Assembly: GCA_017645585.1 (NCBI GenBank)
Contig: JAGCOF010000018.1
Location: forward strand, 1-64,000
Source: Bacteroidales bacterium
Lineage (GTDB): Bacteria > Bacteroidota > Bacteroidia > Bacteroidales > P3
Reading direction: 5' to 3'
DNA: 64,000 nucleotides
Shown here: one piece after another, positions 43,582 to 52,713 of the stretch
How the letters are laid out: every line of letters starts with the position of its first letter
How positions within the stretch are numbered: the first letter of the stretch is position 1
Translations under genes and position numbers: made by a program
Notes under the pieces: model-generated
Told to the model about the DNA's origin: nothing
Seen by the model: the letters and a program-made list of their open reading frames with translations, nothing else
Database searches by the model: none

Positions 43582-45417
43582 ATGAAACGGATCCTTATAG
43601 CTATCATGCTGCTACTGCCTGTCGTGGCGATGGCACAGAAGCCGAAGACAGCAGCCTCGGTCCCGCCGACGCCGCCGGCACCGACGGTGCTGAGCGTGGG
43701 TGATATCGTGGGCAACTACGGTCTTGACACCCTGTGGGTGAACGACACCGCCGAGGCGATGCGCTACCTTGACGACCAGCCTCAGGAGTATGTGGCGCTG
43801 ACCAACCTCTGCGTCTCCCTGCGCACCAAGGCTCAGAAAGTGCTCGCTTCCATTGAGAACGATTACACCTTCCGTGACAGCCTCATCTGGCTCGACTCCA
43901 ACACCGTGCTGGCCGACTATGCCATCTATGAGTATCGTCTGCGCCGCTTCGCCGAGCTGATGGGCCGCATGAGCATCAAGTACAGCCGTCTGGAGCAGCA
44001 GCGCATCGAGGCTGAGAAGGAGGCCGCCCGCCAGCGCGCCATCGAGGAAGCCCGCCGCCAGCAGGAGGAACGCAACCGCATAGCCTCCGACCTGCGTGCC
44101 AGCATCGAACTGCACCACCGCGCCATCATTACCGGCTGTGACGGTGCCGGCATCACCGACAAGAACAAGCTCAAGCAGCTGAAGGACCTCTACTACAGCT
44201 ACCTGATGGTCTACAACAAGTATGACCTTTCGGTGGGCAACGCCACCGACGAGAGCATCGACCGCCTTGACCAACTCAACGCCTTCCAGAACGACCTGCT
44301 GGAGAATGTGCTCGGCAACAACTCGCTTCCTTACCAGATTGAGAACTTCAAGAATGTCCTCAAAGTGCGCTGCGACAAGGAACACTCTGACATCTACCGC
44401 AGCTACTCCAAGGTCTTCAAGCACACCAACGTGCCCGTCTCTTTCGCCGACGTCAAGGAGTATGAGGAATACACCGGCCGCATGCGCGTCATCATCAATG
44501 TGCAACAGCGCTATCTGCAGACCATAGACCTGCGCCACAACATTGCCGCCGGCAGCGAGGCCATCGCCACCCTCTATGGCAAGAAATACCGCGACTTCAA
44601 CGCCGCCTATCGCGATGTTCTGAAGACGGTCGACCAGCTGCCCGCGTTCACCACCAATGCCGAGAGCCTCCTCTTCATTCAGAACCTGGAGGACTTCATC
44701 GCCGCCCAGCAGCGCTACCAGGACCTCTATCCTCTTCTGGAGGACCTCAGCCGTCGCACCGACACCATCATGGCGCAGAAGGACTTCTCCGACGTGGTGT
44801 CGGCCTACCGCGACGCCAAGGTCCACCTGCGTCCGATGCCCTCCTTCAAGGAGCCGACAGGTGCCGACCTCTACGACACACAGCTCGAGGAGGTGCGCAA
44901 TGTGCAGCAGTGCTACCTTGATGGCCTCGACACGCGCCGCGCTATCATCCGCAACGACGATAGTCTTACATTAGGCAAGAAGACCGACAATATCCTCTCC
45001 AACGGCTACCGCCTCCTGCGCAAGCAGGCCGACCTCAAGCCTTCGTTCTACACCGTCGAGCGTGGCCGTAGTTGGCTCGACGTGCTGCGTGCCCATACCG
45101 AGATGCAGCAGCTCTGCCTGACCATCCTCCACAAGCAGGAACTAATCAAGGAGAACGAGAAGATTATTCTCGACCGTGAGCTGCCCTACAGCAACATTCG
45201 CAAAGCCTACAAGCGCATGATGAAAGCCTACAGCGGTCTCTCCGAGATTACCAACATCGAGGACCTGCGACGCTACGGACGCCAGAGCGACTACATCATC
45301 GAGATGCAGGAGGCATTCATCCGCCTGGTGCGCTCCAGCCACGACGCCGACAGCGCCGAGAGCCTCCTCAAGCGCGAGAGCAACATTGAGAAAATCAAGC
45401 TCGTCATTGGGCTGTAA
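43582..45417 (+). CDS. Periplasmic coiled-coil hypothetical protein
   Basis: 611 residues beginning with signal peptide MKRILIAIMLLLPVVAMAQ; the frame stays open 46 codons upstream only because of overlap with purF coding. Mostly alpha-helical, with a strong coiled coil near 125-180 (QQRIEAEKEAARQRAIEEAR) and repeated helix segments rich in Leu, Tyr and Asp. It ends at a bidirectional terminator. No catalytic motif or named family seen. Confidence 0.75.
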   Translation: MKRILIAIMLLLPVVAMAQKPKTAASVPPTPPAPTVLSVGDIVGNYGLDTLWVNDTAEAMRYLDDQPQEYVALTNLCVSLRTKAQKVLASIENDYTFRDSLIWLDSNTVLADYAIYEYRLRRFAELMGRMSIKYSRLEQQRIEAEKEAARQRAIEEARRQQEERNRIASDLRASIELHHRAIITGCDGAGITDKNKLKQLKDLYYSYLMVYNKYDLSVGNATDESIDRLDQLNAFQNDLLENVLGNNSLPYQIENFKNVLKVRCDKEHSDIYRSYSKVFKHTNVPVSFADVKEYEEYTGRMRVIINVQQRYLQTIDLRHNIAAGSEAIATLYGKKYRDFNAAYRDVLKTVDQLPAFTTNAESLLFIQNLEDFIAAQQRYQDLYPLLEDLSRRTDTIMAQKDFSDVVSAYRDAKVHLRPMPSFKEPTGADLYDTQLEEVRNVQQCYLDGLDTRRAIIRNDDSLTLGKKTDNILSNGYRLLRKQADLKPSFYTVERGRSWLDVLRAHTEMQQLCLTILHKQELIKENEKIILDRELPYSNIRKAYKRMMKAYSGLSEITNIEDLRRYGRQSDYIIEMQEAFIRLVRSSHDADSAESLLKRESNIEKIKLVIGL

Positions 45418-45424
45418 GAAAACA

Positions 45425-45455
45425 AAAAGGCGGTGCCCATCGGGCACCGCCTTTT
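45425..45455. terminator. Bidirectional intrinsic terminator
   Basis: AAAAGGCGGTGCCC-atc-GGGCACCGCCTTTT hairpin between the convergent coiled-coil gene and pepD; U-runs on both strands. Confidence 0.93.
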
Positions 45456-45472
45456 CTTTTTATCCATAAAGT

Positions 45473-46930
45473 TTATTTCTTCACGGGGATGGCTTCCAGC
45501 ACAGCCAGGAGGTAGTCGTAGAACTTCTTGGCGCTGGGGATGTTGCAGCGCTCGTCGGGGCTGTGGGGGCTCTGCAGCGTAGGACCGAAGGAAATCATCT
45601 CCATGTCGGGGTACTTGCCGCCGAGCAGGCCGCACTCAAGGCCGGCGTGGATAGCCATGACGGCGGGCTCTTTCTTGTAGAGCTTCTTGTAGGTGGCCTT
45701 CATAGTCTTGAGCAGCTGGCTCTGCATATTGGGCTTCCAGCCGGGATAGGCGCCGCTGAGTTGGCACTTGCCACCGGCCAGCTCGGCCAGGCAGACGAGA
45801 CGCTCGGCGAGGGCTTCCTTGGCGGTGTCGACGCTGGAGCGCAGCAGGGCGTAGACGACGAACTTCTTGGCAGCAGTGGTCTTGGCGATGGCCAGGTTGA
45901 GCGAGGTCTCCACCAGGCCTTCCATGTCCTTGCTCATGCGGATGACACCGTTGGGGGCCACCATCATGAGGTTGATAATCTTCTGGGTGCCCTCGTTGTC
46001 GATGACGGTGGGGTTCATGCGCACCTTCTCGTATTTCATGAAGAAGTCGGGCTCGACGGAAGCGAGTTCTTTCTTCACCCAGCCGGCCACTTTGTCAAAC
46101 TCCTTGAGGATGCAGGCTTCGTGCTCCTTGGGCATGGCTATGACGGCCTCGGCGTCGCGCGGGATGGCGTTGCGCATGTTGCCGCCCTCGATGCTGATGA
46201 GGCGGATGCCACATTCGGCCACCCAGCGCAGGTGACGGAACAGCAGCTTGTTGGCGTTGGCGCGGCCGGTGTTGATTTCCATGCCGCTGTGGCCGCCCTT
46301 GAGGCCTCCGATGGTGAGCTTGTAGGCCACCATGCCCTTGGGGGCTTTCTCGGTCTTGTAGGGGATGTTGATGGCAGCGTCGATACCACCGGCGCAGCCC
46401 ACATAGAGCTCGCCCTCGGTCTCGGAGTCGAGGTTCAGCAGGTAGTCGCCGTGCAGCTCGCCTTTCTTCAGGCCGAAGGCGCCGGTCATGCCGGTCTCCT
46501 CGTCGGTGGTGATGAGGGCCTCCAGCGGACCGTGTTTGACGGTCTTGCTGGCGAAGACAGCCATGATGGCGGCCACGCCCATGCCGTCGTCGGCGCCGAG
46601 GGTGGTGTCGCAGGCATAGACCCAGTCACCCACAATCTTGGTCTCGATGGGGTCTTTCTCAAAGTCGTGCTTCTTGCCGGCACGTGCCTGGGGCACCATG
46701 TCCATGTGGGCCTGCAGCACCACGGGGTGCACCTTTTCCATGCCCTTGGTGGCGGGCTTGCTCAGGATGACGTTGCCCACGCCGTCCACGCGGCAGGCGA
46801 TTTTGTTCTTTTTGGCCCAGTCAACTAAGAAATTACGCACTTTCTCCTCATGTTTCGAGGGGCGCGGCTGGCGGGTGAGGGAGTAGAAATTGCTCCACAA
46901 CTCTTTGGGTTCAAGGTCTTTAATTGTCAT
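45473..46930 (-). CDS. pepD: Aminoacyl-histidine dipeptidase
   Basis: 485 residues, normal for M20C PepD. Metal-site motifs: VLQAHMDMVPQ, TLGADDGMGVAA, ALITTDEETGMTGAF, NLDSETEGELYVGCAGG and the distal HAGLECGLLGGKYPDMEMIS. Cytoplasmic dipeptidase with broad specificity, including Xaa-His. Own promoter on the minus strand and shared terminator. Confidence 0.96.
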   Translation of the reverse strand: MTIKDLEPKELWSNFYSLTRQPRPSKHEEKVRNFLVDWAKKNKIACRVDGVGNVILSKPATKGMEKVHPVVLQAHMDMVPQARAGKKHDFEKDPIETKIVGDWVYACDTTLGADDGMGVAAIMAVFASKTVKHGPLEALITTDEETGMTGAFGLKKGELHGDYLLNLDSETEGELYVGCAGGIDAAINIPYKTEKAPKGMVAYKLTIGGLKGGHSGMEINTGRANANKLLFRHLRWVAECGIRLISIEGGNMRNAIPRDAEAVIAMPKEHEACILKEFDKVAGWVKKELASVEPDFFMKYEKVRMNPTVIDNEGTQKIINLMMVAPNGVIRMSKDMEGLVETSLNLAIAKTTAAKKFVVYALLRSSVDTAKEALAERLVCLAELAGGKCQLSGAYPGWKPNMQSQLLKTMKATYKKLYKKEPAVMAIHAGLECGLLGGKYPDMEMISFGPTLQSPHSPDERCNIPSAKKFYDYLLAVLEAIPVKK

Positions 46931-46977
46931 AAGCGTTGTTATTATTAATTAATACATTTCTAATTGTAAAGTGGGTG

Positions 46978-47009
46978 CAAATTTACGAAGAAATATTTGA
47001 TTTTGCAAA
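46978..47009 (-). promoter_or_regulatory. Promoter of pepD
   Basis: On the minus strand TTTG (47009-47006) and TAAATTTG (46985-46978) are 20 bp apart; the start point is about 40 nt before the ATG. Confidence 0.8.
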
Positions 47010-47058
47010 AAAGAATTTTCGTCCCGCCCGAAAACACCCCCTGACGACACCTTTTTTT

Positions 47059-47157
47059 CTCCGACTCACCTCCGACTCATCTCCGTGTTTTGTCCGACTG
47101 ATGTCCGACAAAAGTCGGAGTTCAGTCGGACTTGAGTCGGACATCAGTCGGACATGG
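47059..47157 (+). repeat. 11-bp-phased array, copy C (9 units)
   Basis: CTCCGACTCAC, CTCCGACTCAT, CTCCGTGTTTT, GTCCGACTGAT, GTCCGACAAAA, GTCGGAGTTCA, GTCGGACTTGA, GTCGGACATCA, GTCGGACATGG, each 11 bp. Same heptamers as copies A, B and D but without flanking GTCGTGCACGAC. The orientation flips in the middle (TCCGACT to AGTCGGA). The downstream coding gene on the minus strand ends inside it. Confidence 0.9.
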
Positions 47158-47731
47158 TGCGGGCTTCGGGTAGCAGCCGGCGCTCGTCTTCAGTGAGGTC
47201 AAGATGGTGGGTGTCAATGTATTCCAGCATATCGGAGCAGAATTGCGACACCAACAGGCGCTGTTTGGCCGCCGCGGAGCGTTTCGGAGGTTCGGAGTCG
47301 AGGTTGAGGAGGCTGACCATGGTGAAGCCGGCGAGCAATTCGTCGATGAGGTCGGCATGTTGGCGGGCCAGCAGGTCGGCGGGGTCGACGTTGGCGGGCT
47401 CGGTAAAGTCGGCGTAGATGTCCTCGGCCACATAGGCGGCGCTTTCGCCCTTGATGGCCAGCAGTTTGTCGCCGGGCTCCCAGGGGGCGGCGACGGCCGA
47501 GGCGGGGCGCTCGGCGAGGAAGTATTTGAGGTGGCGCACGGGGTCGTCGTGCTGGAAGAAAGGCCACTCGGCATCGGCGACGACCAGGTTATCGATGCGC
47601 GTCAAACGACAGTCGTAGAGCTGGTTGAGGCTGTCGGCGAAAAGGTGGACGGGGGCGGAGGTGTGGAAAAGAAGGAAGGCCCAATCCTCGAAATCGTCCA
47701 GGCTTTCCTCCATGTCGAGCTTGTATTTCAT
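47144..47731 (-). CDS. Hypothetical protein, resembles IPExxxVDY family
   Basis: 195 residues, no signal peptide. The stretch HLFADSLNQLYDCRLTRIDN with AEWPFFQHDDPVRHLKYFLA resembles the IPExxxVDY family of small Bacteroidota proteins, but the motif itself is not present, so the call is tentative. The final residues and stop (ARTMSD) are encoded by the 11-bp array. Its start overlaps the radical SAM stop by 4 nt. Confidence 0.55.
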   Translation of the reverse strand: MKYKLDMEESLDDFEDWAFLLFHTSAPVHLFADSLNQLYDCRLTRIDNLVVADAEWPFFQHDDPVRHLKYFLAERPASAVAAPWEPGDKLLAIKGESAAYVAEDIYADFTEPANVDPADLLARQHADLIDELLAGFTMVSLLNLDSEPPKRSAAAKQRLLVSQFCSDMLEYIDTHHLDLTEDERRLLPEARTMSD

Positions 47732-48630
47732 TCAAATGGGTTTTGTCGTGAGAAGTCGGGACGGTAATTGTTCTGGGCCTCAAATTCTTGTATCCACCCG
47801 TCGGTGAGGCCGAGCGATTCGGCGCGTGTCACCACGGCGGCATACTCCTCGGGGCTGACGGTGCGGTCGAGCGGCACCGGAAGTCCTTCGAGCGGAGGGA
47901 AATACTGCGCCATGAGTGCCAGATGGAGCCCGAAGGGGAACTCGTCGGCCAGCCATTCAAGGCAAGCGAGCGAGTTGTCGACCGCCCCCGGGAGGACGAG
48001 GTGGCGGACGATGAGGCCTCGGTAGGCATGTCCTTGGGCGTCAATCTTCAAGCCGCCACCCACCTGGCGACGCATCTCCTTGATGGCGAGGGTAGCCACC
48101 TGCGGATAGTCGGCGGCTTGGCTGTAGGCATAGGCCAACTGCGGGTCCATATATTTGAGGTCGGGCAGGTAGATGTCGATGAGCCCCTCGAGGGTGCGGA
48201 GCGAGTCGACCGACTCGTAGCCGCTGCTGTTGTAGACGGTGACGGGGCGCAGACCGCGCTGATGCACAGCGTTGAGGATGTGTGGAATATATGGGGTGTA
48301 GTGGGCGGCGGTGACGAAGCCCAGAAGTCCGCTGCTCTGCGGTAATAGGTCGCAAATCTGGTCGGCGAGGGCGTCAACGGTATACTTCTCGCCTTTCACC
48401 TCCGACTGTTTGCCTTGGCTGATCTGGTAGTTCTGGCAGTAGATGCATTGTAGGTTGCAGTGGGTGAAGAAGACGTTGACAATGGGATTGAGCGGGGGCT
48501 CCTCGCCACGGTGGATGCACACGGCGCTGACTTGCAGGGCGTCGGGGGCTCCGCAGAAGCCGCGCGTGGCGGTGCGGTCCACGCCGCACGTCCGCGGACA
48601 GAGGGTGCAGGGGCTCATTCCCAATTGCAT
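47728..48630 (-). CDS. Radical SAM protein, PflX-like (COG1313 type)
   Basis: 300 residues. The radical SAM cluster motif is THCNLQCIYCQN (Cys58, Cys62, Cys65). An N-terminal cysteine group CTLCPRTCGVDR with GFCGAP may bind another cluster. Overall match to uncharacterised pyruvate-formate-lyase-activating-enzyme homologues. The substrate is unknown. It overlaps the tiny lipoprotein gene upstream by 16 nt and the gene downstream by 4 nt. Confidence 0.87.
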   Translation of the reverse strand: MQLGMSPCTLCPRTCGVDRTATRGFCGAPDALQVSAVCIHRGEEPPLNPIVNVFFTHCNLQCIYCQNYQISQGKQSEVKGEKYTVDALADQICDLLPQSSGLLGFVTAAHYTPYIPHILNAVHQRGLRPVTVYNSSGYESVDSLRTLEGLIDIYLPDLKYMDPQLAYAYSQAADYPQVATLAIKEMRRQVGGGLKIDAQGHAYRGLIVRHLVLPGAVDNSLACLEWLADEFPFGLHLALMAQYFPPLEGLPVPLDRTVSPEEYAAVVTRAESLGLTDGWIQEFEAQNNYRPDFSRQNPFE

Positions 48631-48815
48631 ACGGAGTAGTGGTTGGGGACGGGGTGGTTGCGCATGTTGCTGCAGTTGCCGTCGATGGCGTCGACCTGCT
48701 CCTCGCTGAACTCATGCTCCAGCTGGTCGTAGCCGAGGCACACGCAGGTTTTGTGGCAGGCTGCAAGCGAGAGGGCCGTTATGGCGAGAAGGAGTATCAG
48801 GGCTTTCTTTTTCAT
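48615..48815 (-). CDS. Tiny cysteine-rich lipoprotein 3
   Basis: 66 residues. Lipobox TALSLAAC (Cys20), CVC pair (Cys24, Cys26), GNC at Cys48 and VC at Cys63: the same five-cysteine plan as the two genes at 40648 and 40899. It overlaps the flippase stop as ATGA and the radical SAM start by 16 nt. Too short for confident database naming, but the paralogy and lipobox make it a real gene. Confidence 0.7.
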   Translation of the reverse strand: MKKKALILLLAITALSLAACHKTCVCLGYDQLEHEFSEEQVDAIDGNCSNMRNHPVPNHYSVCNWE

Positions 48816-50296
48816 TTCCGGTGCAGTATTTTGTTGAGGATGGGTCGGACGAGGGCACGCTCGTTGTAGAGCACGACGGCGACATAGACGAGCAGCAGCA
48901 GCGTGTTGATGGCCAGGCGGAGCACGAGGCTGTCGGGACGGATGAGTTGGGTGGCGGCATAGAGGAGCAGGGCCAGGGCGAAGTAGCCGAGGAGGGTGCC
49001 TACGGGGTAGGGGACGGGATACTTCTTCTGGCCGATGAAGTAGCTCAGCAGCACACAGACGCCGTAGCCCGCCAGGCCACCCCAGGCGCAGGCCATGTAG
49101 CCTATGCGCGGCACGAAGATGATGTTGATGGCCACCAGCACCACGCATCCGATGGTGCTCATGACGGCGCCCCACCAGGTCTGTCCTGTCAGTTTGTACC
49201 AGAACGAGAGGTTGAAGTAGATGCCCATCAGTATCTCGGCCATCATCACAATGGGTATTGCCGGCAGCGCTTCGCGGTAGTCGGGCCCGACAAAGTGTTG
49301 GAACAGTTCAATGTAGCACATCACGGCCAGGAAGGCCAGCAGGGTGAAGATGATAAAATATTTTGTAGCCTGAGCCTGTGTTTCCTTGCTCTGTTTGTCG
49401 CGCTGCCCGCCAAAGACGAAGGGCTCGTAGGCGTAGCGAAATGCTTGGGTGATGAGGGCCATCAGCATGGCTATCTTCACGCAGGCACCGTAGATGCCGA
49501 GTTGCACGCGTCCTTCTTCGCCGGGCAGCAGCCACGGCAACAGTATCTTGTCGGCTGTCTGGTTGAAGTTGCCCACGATGCCGAGCAGGAGCAACGGCCA
49601 CGTGTATTTGAGCATCTGCTTCAGGAGCGGCACACTGAAATCAGAAAGTCTGAAATCCTTGAGCTCCTTGAAGAATCCAAGGGTAACAATGGCGGTACAG
49701 AAGAGGTTGATATAGAAGATGTACTTCACATTGTTGGCTTCGTCGTACCAGCCCATCCACGGCAGGTGGCTCCAATGGGGAGCCACAAGGAAGATGAAGA
49801 GGTTGAGCCCCATGCTGAGGATGATGAACGCCATCTTCAGGGCGAAGAACTTCCACGGACGGCCATCGCGACGCAGACGGGCGAAGAGTATAGCCTGGAA
49901 AGCGTCAATAGCCACAACGATTGTCATGGCACGGATGTATTCGGGATGGTCGCTATAGCCCATGAAAGCGCTGACAGGGCCAATGAAGAGCATCACCAGC
50001 AACAGGAAGACTGCTGCCACCGAGCCCACGGCGCTCAGCGCTGTGCAGAACACCTTGCGGCGGTCCACGCCTTCGCGGTTGGCGTAGTAGAAGAAGGTCG
50101 TCTCCATGCCGAAAGTGAGGATGACTGCGAGCAGCGCCGTGTAGGCGTAGACGTTGGTCACTACGCCGTAGCCGCCCGAAGCGGCACTGATGTGGTAAGT
50201 GTAGACGGGGACAAGCAGGTAGTTGAGGAACCTGCCCACAATGCTGCTCAGTCCGTAGATGACCGAGTCAGAGAGTAATTTCTTCAATGAAGCCAT
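48812..50296 (-). CDS. Polysaccharide/lipid flippase (MOP superfamily)
   Basis: 494 residues, about fourteen membrane helices. The N-terminus (LLSDSVIYGLSSIVGRFLNY) and the FGMETTFFYYANREG segment match Wzx/RfbX-type exporters of the Bacteroidota. It would flip undecaprenyl-linked sugars across the inner membrane. No glycosyltransferases are adjacent, so the substrate is open. Divergent from the GH20-like gene. Confidence 0.88.
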   Translation of the reverse strand: MASLKKLLSDSVIYGLSSIVGRFLNYLLVPVYTYHISAASGGYGVVTNVYAYTALLAVILTFGMETTFFYYANREGVDRRKVFCTALSAVGSVAAVFLLLVMLFIGPVSAFMGYSDHPEYIRAMTIVVAIDAFQAILFARLRRDGRPWKFFALKMAFIILSMGLNLFIFLVAPHWSHLPWMGWYDEANNVKYIFYINLFCTAIVTLGFFKELKDFRLSDFSVPLLKQMLKYTWPLLLLGIVGNFNQTADKILLPWLLPGEEGRVQLGIYGACVKIAMLMALITQAFRYAYEPFVFGGQRDKQSKETQAQATKYFIIFTLLAFLAVMCYIELFQHFVGPDYREALPAIPIVMMAEILMGIYFNLSFWYKLTGQTWWGAVMSTIGCVVLVAINIIFVPRIGYMACAWGGLAGYGVCVLLSYFIGQKKYPVPYPVGTLLGYFALALLLYAATQLIRPDSLVLRLAINTLLLLVYVAVVLYNERALVRPILNKILHRK

Positions 50297-50386
50297 GCCT
50301 TGGTAACGGAAAGCCCCTTTTTTTATTGTATTTGATATAATAATTTAGCCGTTTTGGCGTTAGGGAGGGTAAAGAAAAGTAAAGCA

Positions 50387-51724
50387 ATGAAACGGAAAGT
50401 CTTGATAGTGCTGTTGGCGTTGCTGGTCGCGGGTTGTGGCCAGCAGGTGGTGGTGCAGCAGGTGGATATCATCCCCGAGCCTGTGTTTATGGTGCAGAAA
50501 GAAGGCACCTTCACGCTCCACACCAACCCCAAGGTGAGTGTGCTGAATGTGGGGCAGAACTCGGCGACGGTAAAGTACATCATGAAATCGCTCCGTCAGC
50601 AGCACCTGCGCCCCAAGTTGGTGGCGCCGTCGGAGAACTACGACATTGAGTTGGTTCTGTATGACACCCTGAATATGGAACTTGGCGACGAGGGCTATCT
50701 ACTTGAAGTGCGCCAGAACGGCATACGCCTCTCTGCCAACACGGAGACAGGCCTGCTGTATGCCTACCAGACGCTGGCACAGATACTGCCTCAGAGTTCG
50801 TCGGATATTATTTACGCCTCCATCACGCTGCCGGAGTGCACTATCCTTGACTATCCGCGCTACGATTGGCGTGGACTGATGTTGAATGTCAGTGGCCGCG
50901 CATTGAGGCCTAAGGAGATGCGTCGTGTGGTGGAGGCAATGGCGGCCTACAAGATGAACCGCTTGAGTGTTGATGGTGGCAGGTGGACGGAAGACAGCCT
51001 GCTGTGGGTGGTGGATTCGCTGACAAGCTACAGCAAAGGCGAGATGGATGAATTCATGGTGTGGGCCGGTGAAATGGGGGTGAAGATTGTGTTGAGAGAC
51101 GACACCGTGGTGCAGAACGACAGTGCTGGCGTGGTGCTTATGCCCGACGACTGCTGGGCTCTGGACTGCTACCAGGCCGATATGCGCTACCAGCCCGAAG
51201 CCAACGAGGGTGTGCAAACCCTGGGCAAGGCCTATCAGGGTGAGACCTTCAAGAGGATGACTGCCGAAGCCACAGGCCATGGGCAGGCTGTTGCTGGAGG
51301 CGAGGCCCGACTGTTGACCGACTGCATCGGCAACCAAAGCGAGACGGAATACATGATTCTGCCGCGTTTGCTGGCGGTGAGCGAAGTGCTGTGGAGCCCG
51401 GAAGAGAAGCAGGATTGGAGCCGTTTCCGCCGCAAGGTGGAGGAACACAAGCTGCGCCTCGGCCAGCGAGGATACAACTACTGTGAGGGTTCCTTCACGC
51501 CGCAGTTCGAGGCCCGCAGGGTGGATAGCGGAACAATGAACATCGCCATCGGCACCGAAGTACCCAACACCTACATCTTTTACACCACCGACATGAGCTG
51601 TCCCACGCGCAGCAGCGCCATCTACATCGGTCCGATGAACCTCAAGCGCGGCACCCACATCAAGATATTGCCCGTCTACAAGGACAAGGAGCGCGACTCG
51701 GTCTACGAATTTGTGATTAAATGA
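50387..51724 (+). CDS. GH20-like lipoprotein, probably catalytically dead
   Basis: 445 residues. Lipobox ALLVAGC (Cys17). An N-terminal GH20b-like domain (IIPEPVFMVQKEGTF ... TLAQILPQ) leads into a shortened barrel: YPRYDWRGLMLNVSGRALRP, MAAYKMNRLSVDGG, CYQADMRYQPEANEGVQT and EYMILPRLLAVSEVLWSPEE are recognisable GH20 strands. Real beta-N-acetylhexosaminidases are about 650-770 residues and have a His/Asp-Glu catalytic stretch. Here the middle of the barrel is deleted and I see no D-E pair in place. A C-terminal FN3/chitobiase-like domain remains. First of four genes coupled by ATGA overlaps. Confidence 0.75.
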   Translation: MKRKVLIVLLALLVAGCGQQVVVQQVDIIPEPVFMVQKEGTFTLHTNPKVSVLNVGQNSATVKYIMKSLRQQHLRPKLVAPSENYDIELVLYDTLNMELGDEGYLLEVRQNGIRLSANTETGLLYAYQTLAQILPQSSSDIIYASITLPECTILDYPRYDWRGLMLNVSGRALRPKEMRRVVEAMAAYKMNRLSVDGGRWTEDSLLWVVDSLTSYSKGEMDEFMVWAGEMGVKIVLRDDTVVQNDSAGVVLMPDDCWALDCYQADMRYQPEANEGVQTLGKAYQGETFKRMTAEATGHGQAVAGGEARLLTDCIGNQSETEYMILPRLLAVSEVLWSPEEKQDWSRFRRKVEEHKLRLGQRGYNYCEGSFTPQFEARRVDSGTMNIAIGTEVPNTYIFYTTDMSCPTRSSAIYIGPMNLKRGTHIKILPVYKDKERDSVYEFVIK

Positions 51725-52713
51725 AGCTGGACATTGACTATCTGCTCACGACGAGCGACCCTGTGGCCACCGAGGAACTCTTTGCCGAAGCACGGCGTGT
51801 GCGCGACGAAGTCTATGGTCGCAAGGTCTTCATGCGCGGCCTGATAGAGATAACCAACCACTGCAAGAACAACTGTCTTTATTGCGGCATCCGTCGTGAT
51901 GCCTGTGTGCAGCGCTACCGCCTAACGAAAGAGCAGATTATTGCCTGTTGTAAGGAGGGCCATCGGCTGGGCTTCCGTACCTTCGTGTTGCAGGGTGGCG
52001 AGGATGGCTGGTATACCGACGACCTGCTTTGTGGCATCGTTGAGGAGATTAAACGCCGCTTCCCCGATTGTGCGATTACCCTCTCGATGGGGGAGCGTGG
52101 TCGCGACAGCTTCCGCCGCTTGCGCGAGGCTGGTGCCGATCGCTATCTGCTACGTCATGAGACCGCCGACCGTGAGCACTATGGTCTGCTACACCCCGCC
52201 GAAATGAGTTTTGACCACCGTATGCAGTGCCTGCAGGATTTGCGCGACCTGGGCTTCCAGGTGGGCGCGGGTTTTATGGTGGGCTCGCCGCATCAGACGC
52301 TGGAAACCTTGAAGAAAGACCTGCAGTTTATCGAGACTTTCCACCCTGAGATGGTAGGTATCGGCCCCTTCATTCCCGCCGCAGGCACGCCCTTTGAGCA
52401 CATGCCTGCCGGCAGTGTGGAGGTAACCATCCGCCTGTTGGCCATCATCCGGCTGCTGCACCCCCATGTGTTGCTGCCCGCCACCAGCGCCCTCGGCACC
52501 ATGCACCCCCAGGGGCGCGAGCGCGCCGTCAACGCCGGCGCCAACGTGGTGATGCCCAACCTCAGCCCACAGGACACCAGGGCTCTGTATGCCATCTACA
52601 ACAACAAGCTGTCGACCGGAAGCGAAGCCGCCGAAAGCGCCGCCGACATCCGTGCCCGCATGAAGGCCATTGGCTACGAGGTGCCTACTGACCGTGGCGA
52701 TTTTGTAAAATGA
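51721..52713 (+). CDS. hydE: [FeFe]-hydrogenase maturation radical SAM protein HydE
   Basis: 330 residues. The radical SAM motif is NHCKNNCLYCGIRR (Cys48, Cys52, Cys55). FRTFVLQGGEDGWYTDDLLC and HPQGRERAVNAGANVVMPNL are typical HydE (relative of BioB) segments. HydE helps make the H-cluster with HydF and HydG, neither of which is here; nor is a hydrogenase. Overlaps both neighbours by 4 nt. Confidence 0.92.
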   Translation: MKLDIDYLLTTSDPVATEELFAEARRVRDEVYGRKVFMRGLIEITNHCKNNCLYCGIRRDACVQRYRLTKEQIIACCKEGHRLGFRTFVLQGGEDGWYTDDLLCGIVEEIKRRFPDCAITLSMGERGRDSFRRLREAGADRYLLRHETADREHYGLLHPAEMSFDHRMQCLQDLRDLGFQVGAGFMVGSPHQTLETLKKDLQFIETFHPEMVGIGPFIPAAGTPFEHMPAGSVEVTIRLLAIIRLLHPHVLLPATSALGTMHPQGRERAVNAGANVVMPNLSPQDTRALYAIYNNKLSTGSEAAESAADIRARMKAIGYEVPTDRGDFVK

